The notes below the pieces were generated by a model. The model had not been told where the DNA came from. It ran no database searches and saw nothing but the letters and a program-made list of their open reading frames with translations. Shown in pieces: positions 57,709-64,000 of a stretch of DNA of 64,000 bases (positions are counted from its first letter, which is position 1; every line of letters starts with the position of its first letter). The stretch is taken from positions 1,392,501-1,456,500 of the forward strand of contig NZ_CP101462.1 of the NCBI RefSeq assembly GCF_024362205.1, written 5' to 3'. The translations under genes were made by a program, and so were the position numbers. The stretch is from Exiguobacterium aurantiacum. Lineage in GTDB: Bacteria > Bacillota > Bacilli > Exiguobacteriales > Exiguobacteriaceae.

Positions 57709-58373
57709 GGGGCCACCTCGAGCGTATAGCCGACGCCTCTCACCGTTCGGATCGTGACCGCCTCGTCATGCAGGCGTCCCCGTAACCGTTTGATGTGCAC
57801 GTCGACGGTCCGGTCATCGCCTTCGAAGTCGAGACCCCATACTTGTTCAATCAATTCATCCCGTGTGAACACCCGGCCCGGGAACGCTGCCAACTGAAAG
57901 AGCAACTCGAACTCTTTTTTGGGCAGATGCATCGTCTCGCCGTTCAGTTCGAGGCGATAATCGCGCAAGTCGAGCTTGATCGGACCGGCTGTGACAAGGG
58001 AGGACGCATTTTTCGCGTAACGTTTTGCGACGGCTTGAAGGCGGAAGAGCAATTCTTCTGGGATGAACGGTTTTGTCATATAGTCGTCGGCCCCGTGTTC
58101 GAATCCGCTGCGTTTTTCTTCCCATTCTCCGAGAGCGGTCAATAAAATGACGGGGACGTCTGCCAATTGCTTCAGGCGCGAGCAGAGCGTCCGTCCGTCG
58201 AGACCCGGTAAAAGGATGTCGATAATCGCGGCATCGGCGGGATTCGCCATAAACAGTCGTTCGGCGTCGGCGCCGTCCGTGGCCGTGGTCACGGTATGGC
58301 CGACCCGCTGTAACGTCGTTTCAATCAGATGCAGGATGGCCACATCGTCCTCTACAATCAGTACGTGCATCAT
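57705..58373 (-). CDS. hssR: Heme response regulator HssR (OmpR/PhoB type)
   Basis: The 222-residue regulator has a receiver domain (VLIVEDD, phosphoacceptor Asp in AAIIDILLPGLDG, Lys in DDYMTKPF). Its winged-helix effector domain includes LPKKEFELLFQLAAFPGRVF and DFEGDDRTVDVHIKRLRGRL; the second is nearly identical to S. aureus HssR (DYEGDERTVDVHIKRLR). It should bind the tandem box before hrtB. It is the first gene of the four; AAAGGAAGAG precedes the start. No clear promoter is seen between the hairpin at 58396 and the gene. Confidence 0.9.
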   Translation of the reverse strand: MMHVLIVEDDVAILHLIETTLQRVGHTVTTATDGADAERLFMANPADAAIIDILLPGLDGRTLCSRLKQLADVPVILLTALGEWEEKRSGFEHGADDYMTKPFIPEELLFRLQAVAKRYAKNASSLVTAGPIKLDLRDYRLELNGETMHLPKKEFELLFQLAAFPGRVFTRDELIEQVWGLDFEGDDRTVDVHIKRLRGRLHDEAVTIRTVRGVGYTLEVAP

Positions 58374-58395
58374 TCTCTTCCTTTCTAAATCGACA

Positions 58396-58428
58396 TCGAA
58401 AACAGGTGACCCATGTCAGGTCACCTGC
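58396..58428 (-). terminator. Hairpin between the unknown 296-residue gene and hssR
   Basis: CAGGTGACC pairs with GGTCACCTG around a short loop; on the minus strand TTTTC follows, so termination may be partial. Confidence 0.65.
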
Positions 58429-58431
58429 GCG

Positions 58432-59322
58432 CTATGCTGTTTTGGTCAGCTCTTTATGCAGAGCCCGAAGCGCCCGCAAGAAGGCGTCTTTGAAATACTT
58501 GTCTTCTTGTGCCTCGAGCGTCTCGAGCGCGGATGTGTCGCCGGCGCTCGCCTTGACGAGCAAGTTGACGACCGTGCCCCACCGTTTGACGTGCTCAGGC
58601 TTCGGATGATTCATCGCGACGGTCAACATGAACCAGTACGGTTGGTCACGGCGTTGGAGCGTGGCGATCGTCTGCTTGGCCGTCATCGCTTCCGCTTCGG
58701 ACGGTAACGTGGCGGTGGCGAACCAACCGAGCAATCCGGCGCTCATTTCCTCGAGACGGGCTTTGGTATCCGGGTCGATCGGTTCGCGCCCGAATTCGGA
58801 AATGTTGACGAAGACGAGTCGGTCTTTCCGGTCGAGGTGGGTGATCCATCCTTTGACCGATTTGAGTTTTTCCTTGTCTTTCGACTGGGCTTTGACGGTA
58901 TACCCGTTCAACTTGCCGATATAAATCCGGAATTGGCCGCGGTCGAGCTGTTTATCGACCTTGAACTCGATATCTTGTCCGACTGTGAATGGCTGATTCT
59001 GCTTGTTGAGGGTCTCGCCTTTCTTCAGCTCAGGACGGCGCACGATATAGCGAAGTGCCTCCTGTTCGGTCCGGTCGTCAAGCGTCCACAGGTTGTTCGG
59101 CGTGACGTTTTTGAAGCGGTGCCGCCGGACGTAGATGTATTGGTCGAGCGCCTCGACGGCGTCGGCGACGGAATTTTCCCCGCTCAAATAGTCGTCTGCG
59201 ATATCCCGGAGCGTGATCGACTCAAGCCGATCGATATGCCCGGCGTACGGGACGTTCCCGACGACGAACAAGGCGGTGGCGATCAATTCACTCTCGCGAG
59301 GGGTCAAAGGGCGTTTGGCCAT
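58432..59322 (-). CDS. Unknown cytoplasmic protein, 296 aa
   Basis: The protein is charged and has no signal or membrane segment. The N-terminal third is helical (RESELIATALFVVGNVPYAG). The middle is rich in beta strands with Lys/Arg (PFTVGQDIEFKVDKQLDRGQFRIYIGKLNG). The C-terminal third is helical with Trp and Arg. I recognise no family. It lies just upstream of hssR on the same strand, but a hairpin separates them and no link to heme is evident. Confidence 0.6.
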   Translation of the reverse strand: MAKRPLTPRESELIATALFVVGNVPYAGHIDRLESITLRDIADDYLSGENSVADAVEALDQYIYVRRHRFKNVTPNNLWTLDDRTEQEALRYIVRRPELKKGETLNKQNQPFTVGQDIEFKVDKQLDRGQFRIYIGKLNGYTVKAQSKDKEKLKSVKGWITHLDRKDRLVFVNISEFGREPIDPDTKARLEEMSAGLLGWFATATLPSEAEAMTAKQTIATLQRRDQPYWFMLTVAMNHPKPEHVKRWGTVVNLLVKASAGDTSALETLEAQEDKYFKDAFLRALRALHKELTKTA

Positions 59323-59490
59323 ACTGCACTTCCTCTCTTCATGTCATCCCATTCAGTATACCAAAAACAGATTTCGTCATGTTGTATGAATCGACCAGAT
59401 GGAAAATTTTACAGGCACACAGGATTTCGCGGTTTCGCTCCGAATATTTGTTAAGATAGAGCTATGTGGATGTTGAGATGAGGTGATGAG

Positions 59491-59898
59491 ATGAAGTTAT
59501 CGATTGATCCGGGGGACTATGTCGTCTTGATAGAAATCAATAAAGAGGTCTTGAAATGTACGTCCCTCGATCAAGCCGAGTATGCCGACCGAGACCGCTA
59601 TGAATTGGTCGGCCGCATGAGTGAGCGGCTGCCGGCCGAGGTGATCGTACCTTCCATCATCGATTATATCCGGTTCGGGAGCGGCTATATCGGCGACAAT
59701 ATCGTCTGGGACAAGGAGACGGAATCGTTCTTTTGTCAACAGTTCGAGACGATCGACGGCTCACCGCTCGGCGAGGACTTGGAAGGGTTCACGCCCGACC
59801 CGTATCGGACGGAATTGGCGCGCTATTATACGTATTTGACGATCGGTAAAATCATCGAGTATGAGATGCATGACCCCGACCAACCGGACTACTGGTAA
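59491..59898 (+). CDS. Unknown protein, 135 aa
   Basis: The acidic soluble protein (MKLSIDPGDYVVLIEINKEV at the start) has a Tyr-rich C-terminal half (DPYRTELARYYTYLTIGKII) and no known motif. GATGAGGTGATG precedes the ATG. It stands alone between the divergent 296-residue gene and the protease gene. Confidence 0.55.
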   Translation: MKLSIDPGDYVVLIEINKEVLKCTSLDQAEYADRDRYELVGRMSERLPAEVIVPSIIDYIRFGSGYIGDNIVWDKETESFFCQQFETIDGSPLGEDLEGFTPDPYRTELARYYTYLTIGKIIEYEMHDPDQPDYW

Positions 59899-60003
59899 GC
59901 GTCGCAAAAGATTCACAAACTATTTTTTGAAAAAAAGGGAAATTAGACACGTGATTTGAGATAATAGGCACATCTTATGAAGGGTGGATTGGAGCGGAAG
60001 GCG

Positions 60004-61458
60004 ATGAAAAAAATTATGATCGTGGCGGCGCTCGCGCTGCTCGTACCGACGTCTGTGGACGCGGCAAAACCGGTGCTGTTGGAGAAGCATGGCTATGTCG
60101 TGGCCGAGCCGAGGGCCGGTCATCAATACTATATCAAACAAACGGGTACCGACTTGACGTGGAATACGACGCGCGGGACCTCGGACATCGTCATCGCCTT
60201 GATCGACTCATCGGCCGATCGGAGTCATAAGGAGTTGTATAACGTCCCGCGTGTTGTCCACTCGATGAAAGGCCCATACAGTGTCGATTATCACGGTACC
60301 CATACGGCGGGTATCATGTCGGGACGACACAATAAGTTCGGGATGGCGGGACTCGCCCCGAACGTACGCTATCATTTTTATAACGTCTTCTACGGCAAGA
60401 ACTCGGAGTACACCGATTCATGGACGGTCGCCAAGGCGGTCGATACGGCGGTCGTGAAAGGGGCGAACGTCATCAACTTGTCGCTTGGCGGCCAAGATTA
60501 CGACCGTGTCCTTGCCGACTCGATTCGTCGGGCCCGGACCAAGGGCGTCGTCGTCGTCGCCTCTTCCGGGAATGATGGGTTGAAGAAAGTGTCGTTCCCG
60601 GCCAACATGAAAGAAGTCATTGCAGTCGGGGCAATCGACGCGAATCGTCGCGTCGCCGGCTTCAGCAACATGGACGGCCAAGTGAAAATTGTCGCACCGG
60701 GTGTGAACATACTGTCGCTCGGCGTCAAAAACAGCTTCGTCTACATGGACGGGACGTCGATGGCGGCGCCGATGGTGTCGTCTGGGATTGCGCTCGTCAA
60801 ATCGGTCAATCCATTCCTGACGCCGGCTGATATCGACGCGCTGATTCAAAAGATGCCCCGTGCGAGCGGGAAGACGTATACCGAGCTCAACACGAAACGC
60901 ATGATCGATGCAACACCACGGCCGGTGACGCTCTCGGTGCCGTCGACGCTTAAGAGCCGTTACGTCAAAGAAGCGAAACTGACGGTCATGAAACGACCGA
61001 ATTTAAAAACGACGTACACGTTATATCAAGGAACCCGCAAAGTGAAGACACTCTCGGCCGGCAAATCGATGTTCACGATGTATGCTGGCGGCGACTGGCT
61101 GCCGAGCGGTTCGTACAAACTCCAAGCCGTCGTCACGGACGGGAAACACAAACGGACCGCCAGTCGCTCATTCAAATATGTGAATCCCGTCAAACCGGCG
61201 ATTGCGGTCAAGGCGTCTGACGAGAGCACGTTCGAACTGGCGACGACACGGAAAGGGGTCGTCACCGTGCTCGATGCCAACAAAAAGGTCGTCTATGAAG
61301 CGCTCCACGTCCCGGGCAAGTTCCCGGTACGGAGCGACACGAGCGCTGCTTACACTGTCGTGTTGAAACCGACCGATGTCTCTGAGAAAGTGGTGACGGT
61401 CAAATATGCGCCACAACCGGTGAAAGTCGAGACGGCGGACAGCGTCGAATCAACTTAA
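60004..61458 (+). CDS. Secreted subtilisin-like serine protease (S8)
   Basis: The 484-residue protein has a Sec signal (MKKIMIVAALALLVPTSVDA, cleavage after AxA-like VDA). The S8 catalytic domain shows the Asp in VIALIDSSAD near residue 66, the His in HGTHTAGI near 98, Asn-rich SSGND as oxyanion region, and the Ser in DGTSMAAPM near 250. No obvious propeptide precedes the domain beyond about 40 residues, which is short. Residues about 310-484 are Lys/Thr/Val-rich beta strands, probably two Ig-like or wall-binding domains. The Asp motif has DSSAD where many members have DTG. GGAGCGGAAGG precedes the ATG. Confidence 0.92.
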   Translation: MKKIMIVAALALLVPTSVDAAKPVLLEKHGYVVAEPRAGHQYYIKQTGTDLTWNTTRGTSDIVIALIDSSADRSHKELYNVPRVVHSMKGPYSVDYHGTHTAGIMSGRHNKFGMAGLAPNVRYHFYNVFYGKNSEYTDSWTVAKAVDTAVVKGANVINLSLGGQDYDRVLADSIRRARTKGVVVVASSGNDGLKKVSFPANMKEVIAVGAIDANRRVAGFSNMDGQVKIVAPGVNILSLGVKNSFVYMDGTSMAAPMVSSGIALVKSVNPFLTPADIDALIQKMPRASGKTYTELNTKRMIDATPRPVTLSVPSTLKSRYVKEAKLTVMKRPNLKTTYTLYQGTRKVKTLSAGKSMFTMYAGGDWLPSGSYKLQAVVTDGKHKRTASRSFKYVNPVKPAIAVKASDESTFELATTRKGVVTVLDANKKVVYEALHVPGKFPVRSDTSAAYTVVLKPTDVSEKVVTVKYAPQPVKVETADSVEST

Positions 61459-61460
61459 CA

Positions 61461-61498
61461 AAAACACCCGAACCTCTCATGCAGGGGTTCGGGTGTTC
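61461..61498. terminator. Terminator between the protease gene and the convergent unknown gene
   Basis: AACACCCGAACC pairs with GGTTCGGGTGTT. A-rich DNA on the left supplies the T run for the minus strand. Confidence 0.8.
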
Positions 61499-61500
61499 GT

Positions 61501-61905
61501 TTATGGTTTCGTGATGGCTTCACCGCTCCAGCGGATGTTCGCTTCTAAGACGTTGCCGTTATCGTCGATATGTTCAAAACTCAGTTTCCCATCGACGATG
61601 ATCTCGCAGAGACCGACACGAACGTCGTCGCTCCAAGCGCGACGTGTCTGTGTCGACGCGTCGAACGTCGGAATCGATTCAGGAAAACGTTCCTGTAAGT
61701 GGGCCAAGTTATGATGGTCGAAGTGATACGGGCGTTTAGACAGTTCATTTGGTGCTTTGATGTCAAACGGCTCGAATCCTCGAACGAGTCGATTATTTCG
61801 GTAGAAGGCGAACACGCCGTTGTTCGGGTGGAGCGCTTTAATGTCATCGATTTCAATCACATAGGTCAGTCGTTGAATCCAACCGTTTTTTGCGTCTTGA
61901 CGCAT
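61501..61905 (-). CDS. Unknown protein, 134 aa
   Basis: The soluble product has GVFAFYRNNRLVRGFEPF, a His-rich YHFDHHNLAHLQERFP and DDNGNVLEANIRWSGEA. No family is recognised. CAAGGAGGG precedes the ATG at 61905. It is transcribed toward the protease gene and divergently from rnpB. Confidence 0.6.
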   Translation of the reverse strand: MRQDAKNGWIQRLTYVIEIDDIKALHPNNGVFAFYRNNRLVRGFEPFDIKAPNELSKRPYHFDHHNLAHLQERFPESIPTFDASTQTRRAWSDDVRVGLCEIIVDGKLSFEHIDDNGNVLEANIRWSGEAITKP

Positions 61906-61981
61906 CAAAATCCCTCCTTGTTCAATGGAACACGCCTTATTTTAGCGCTGACGCCCATGAAAATCAAGTTCAGGTTCTCGG

Positions 61982-62010
61982 TTGTCATTTCGCGGGTTAT
62001 CCGCTACAAT
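61982..62010 (+). promoter_or_regulatory. Sigma-A promoter of rnpB
   Basis: TTGTCA, 17 bases, TACAAT, positioned to start transcription at about 62017, the 5' end of RNase P RNA. Confidence 0.85.
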
Positions 62011-62016
62011 GGGTAA

Positions 62017-62408
62017 AGTGACTATGAGGTCTGGGCAATCGCGGGACGCAAGTCTTGAGGAAAGTCCATGCTCGCACAGCCTGTGATGGCTGTAGTGATC
62101 GTGCTACACGAAAAGATAAGTGTAGGCAACGCAAGTTGACGGCAGAAGAAGCACCTAAGTCCTCGGATATGGTGCAAGCTTCTTGAAAGTGCCACAGTGA
62201 CGGAGTCTGATCGGAAACGTTCAGAGTGGAACGAGGTAAACCCCACGAGCGAGAAACCCAAACTATGGTAGGGGAACTTCCTGACTGGAACCGAACGGGA
62301 CGGAAGGCGCCACTCGGCGCAGATAGATGATTGTCACTCCATCGTGCCAGGGAGACCGTTATGAGCACCGGAGTACAGAACATGGCTTACAGGGCAGCAT
62401 AGTCTCTC
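62017..62408 (+). ncRNA. rnpB: RNase P RNA, Bacillus type (class B)
   Basis: The P1 arms GACTATG (62020) and CATAGTC (62398) enclose about 390 bases. They hold the universal blocks GAGGAAAGTCC ATGCTCGCAC, GGTAAACCCCACGAGCGAGAA with ACCCAAA, and the 3' ACAGAACATGGCTTACAGG. The P4 strands and the B-type peripheral helices fit Bacillus rather than E. coli. This is the catalytic RNA that trims tRNA 5' ends. It has its own promoter and a terminator behind. Confidence 0.96.
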
Positions 62409-62421
62409 ATTTAACATTGAC

Positions 62422-62457
62422 CAGGAGTTCAAGCAATCCTACTTGAGCTCCTTTTTA
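62422..62457 (+). terminator. Intrinsic terminator after rnpB
   Basis: AGGAGTTCAAG pairs with CTTGAGCTCCT across an 8-base loop, followed by T5. Confidence 0.88.
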
Positions 62458-62500
62458 CATGACCATTTTAGGAGTAACACTTATAGAAAGTAGGGATATT

Positions 62501-63664
62501 ATGGCAAAACGAAAACTAATTGCCACCGCGGCAATGGGCATCGAAGCGCTCGTCGCCAAAGAAGTGCGCGACCTCGGCTACACGTGTGAGGTCGAGAATG
62601 GACGCGTCTATATTGACGCAGAGATGGAAGACATTCCGCGATTGAACCTGTGGCTCCGGACGGCAGACCGTGTCAAGCTCGTCGTCGCCGAGTTCAAAGC
62701 GACGACGTTCACGGAACTGTTCGACGGTGTCGTCGAATTGCCTTGGACGGACCTCATGCCGTGGGACGCCCGATTCATCGTCGACGGCCGCTCGGTCAAG
62801 TCGAAGCTGTTCTCGATCCGCGACTGTCAGAAAATCACGGAGAAGGCGATTGTCGACGCGATGCAACGCGGCTACGACAAGCCGGGCGAGTGGCTCCCGA
62901 AGACGGGCGCCTACTATCCGATTGAAGTCGCCTTGTTGAAAGATGTGGCGACGATCACGATCGACACGTCAGGTGACGCGCTTCACCGTCGCGGCTACCG
63001 TGAGCTCCACTCACAGGCACCGCTCAAAGAGACGATGGCCGCGGCGATGATCCAGCTGACGAACTGGAAGCCGGACATGCCGTTCTATGACGTCTTTACC
63101 GGTTCAGGAACGCTCGCTATCGAGGCGGCGCTCATCGGCCGCAACATCGCGCCGGGTCTCAACCGTGAGTTCTGTTCACAAGACTGGCCGTGCGTACCGA
63201 AGAAAGCCTGGTATGATGCCATCAATGAAGCGAACGAGAAAGCCGAGTGGGACAAGCCGCTCAAAATCTACGGTATCGACCTCGACCCACGCATGGTCAA
63301 GCTCGCCAAGGATAATGCCGAGCTCGCCGACGTCCGTGACGCGATCACGTTCGTCCACAGTGACGCGGCTGCCTTGAAGCCGAAAGAAGAGTACGGCGTC
63401 ATCATCGGCAACCCGCCATACGGCGAACGGTTGCAGACCGAGGAAGAGATTATCGACCTGTACGAGCGAATCGGCCAGCAGTTCGCCAAGTATCCGGGCT
63501 ATAGCGTCTATATGTTGACGAGCTATGAGGACTTCGAGAAGGCGTACGGCCGTCCGGCAACGAAACGCCGCAAGCTGTACAACGGAAATATCGAGACACA
63601 GTACTACCAGTTCTTCGGTAAACGTCCGCCGAGACGTCCGCTCGAGTCGACAGAGACGAAATAA
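62501..63664 (+). CDS. THUMP-domain class I RNA methyltransferase (YpsC/RlmL-like)
   Basis: The 387-residue protein begins with a THUMP RNA-binding domain (KRKLIATAAMGIEALVAKEVRDLGY to about residue 165). A Rossmann methyltransferase follows: FYDVFTGSGTLAIEAALIGRNIAPG (SAM site), IDLDPRMVKLAKDNAE and the base-flipping GNPPYGERL. It matches YpsC, which is related to the RlmL guanine-N2 methyltransferase of 23S rRNA G2445. The exact target here is not shown by sequence. Its place right after rnpB is the usual Bacillus arrangement (rnpB and ypsC are neighbours there too). AGGGATATT precedes the ATG. Confidence 0.93.
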   Translation: MAKRKLIATAAMGIEALVAKEVRDLGYTCEVENGRVYIDAEMEDIPRLNLWLRTADRVKLVVAEFKATTFTELFDGVVELPWTDLMPWDARFIVDGRSVKSKLFSIRDCQKITEKAIVDAMQRGYDKPGEWLPKTGAYYPIEVALLKDVATITIDTSGDALHRRGYRELHSQAPLKETMAAAMIQLTNWKPDMPFYDVFTGSGTLAIEAALIGRNIAPGLNREFCSQDWPCVPKKAWYDAINEANEKAEWDKPLKIYGIDLDPRMVKLAKDNAELADVRDAITFVHSDAAALKPKEEYGVIIGNPPYGERLQTEEEIIDLYERIGQQFAKYPGYSVYMLTSYEDFEKAYGRPATKRRKLYNGNIETQYYQFFGKRPPRRPLESTETK

Positions 63665-63687
63665 GTCAATCAGCGCAACAATCAGTC

Positions 63688-63720
63688 CAAGGATCATAGA
63701 CATTCGTCTATGGTCCTTTC
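63688..63720 (+). terminator. Intrinsic terminator after the methyltransferase gene
   Basis: GGATCATAGAC pairs with GTCTATGGTCC around ATTC, followed by TTTC. Confidence 0.75.
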
Positions 63721-63728
63721 AGATTGTA

Positions 63729-63769
63729 GACAAAGTCACGTTTCAGGCGAACTGAAACGTGACTTTGTC
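63729..63769. repeat. Perfect 18-bp hairpin near the end of an insertion sequence
   Basis: GACAAAGTCACGTTTCAG is followed after five bases by its exact complement. It lies just past the stop codon of the IS1182-type transposase, where it may be the element's end or its terminator. No T run is present on either side. Confidence 0.6.
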
Positions 63770-63806
63770 GTTTTCGGGCCTTGAGGCGCTCTGCCCGAGC
63801 CCCTTT

Positions 63807-64000
63807 TCAGGCGGGCTGGGCGTTCTTCCATGCCCAGCCCGCCATCTTCTTGAGATTGAGGGCAGCAAAAGTAAGCATCGCCTGCATTGAAACTTTTTCA
63901 AGTCCCCGATAACGGGTCCAACGCATGCCATGCTTCTCTTTTGCGTCCGCGAACACGCGCTCGACCGTCTGTTTACGACGGTCATAGATGTTGCGGTTCA
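63807..64000 (-). CDS. IS1182-family transposase, C-terminal end (rest outside window)
   Basis: On the minus strand a frame runs in from beyond the window edge and ends at 63807. The visible 64 residues (NRNIYDRRKQTVERVFADAK, then MRWTRYRGLEKVSMQAMLTF and ALNLKKMAGWAWKN) match the end of DDE_Tnp_1 transposases of the IS1182 type. The Glu in QTVERVFADAK is the likely third catalytic residue. Completeness cannot be judged. Confidence 0.85.
   Translation of the reverse strand, partial: NRNIYDRRKQTVERVFADAKEKHGMRWTRYRGLEKVSMQAMLTFAALNLKKMAGWAWKNAQPA

Noticed and set aside
1-64000. CRISPR arrays, prophage, plasmid origin or rRNA operon
   Set aside because: No regularly spaced repeats, phage structural genes, replication initiator or rRNA sequence was seen on reading.

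Overview
The window is chromosomal DNA of a low-GC-phylum Gram-positive bacterium, most likely Exiguobacterium (Bacilli). The evidence is indirect: Bacillus-type RNase P RNA, a set of Bacillus-like orthologues (YkoFEDC, GlpP, YpsC, SbcDC, BioY, YcxB), strong AGGAGG ribosome sites with GTG and TTG starts, Firmicute control elements (cre, BirA, Zur and HssR boxes, SAM, TPP and Mn riboswitches), and a base composition that looks above 50% GC. No sporulation genes are seen except a SpoVK/CbbX-type AAA protein, whose family is not confined to spore formers.

Layout. 1-8.2 kb: aconitase 3' end, an unknown protein, a BCCT betaine transporter with a possible sigma-B promoter, a membrane-anchored unknown, a double-AAA ATPase, a YbgC-type thioesterase, a VanY-like lipoprotein and plsY. 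8.4-13.5 kb: DeoR-type regulator with cutC, a DUF975 membrane protein, a YdaT-like stress protein, and a reverse pair of a hydroxyisobutyrate-dehydrogenase-like enzyme and an ABC exporter. 13.6-19.4 kb: sbcD-sbcC-AAC(3)-like-hydrolase. 19.5-21.1 kb: three adjacent unknown genes. 21.2-29.3 kb: TauE-type exporter, bioY under a BirA operator, argGH, a CapA lipoprotein, putP with a cre site, and tag.

29.4-38.7 kb: DedA, a CPA2 antiporter, GNAT, glpP, SDR, an HD hydrolase, a Ca/Na-type exchanger behind a yybP-ykoY (Mn2+) riboswitch, a GT2-GtrA fusion, a DnaQ-like exonuclease, a Cys-rich copper protein, tRNA-Ala and glcU. 38.7-40.0 kb is an AT-rich island with a YcxB-like gene. Then come msrA behind a SAM-I riboswitch, a 53-residue membrane protein, an amidase, rlmN and a SMP-30 enzyme. 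45.0-46.3 kb: an IS3/IS150-type element that appears to split a terminator. 46.3-51.0 kb: a Zur-box CobW metallochaperone and the TPP-riboswitch ykoFEDC ECF transporter.

51.0-54.6 kb: DUF1643-like protein, lytic transglycosylase, CPBP protease, hydrolase and an unknown. 54.6-58.4 kb: a complete heme-stress module, hssR-hssS-hrtB-hrtA, with a perfect tandem HssR box. 58.4-64 kb: unknown proteins, an S8 protease, rnpB, a YpsC methyltransferase and the 3' end of an IS1182-type transposase.

Much of the window concerns metal, heme, cofactor and osmotic homeostasis, and unusually many control elements can be read directly. All family calls are from reading motifs; no database search was run.
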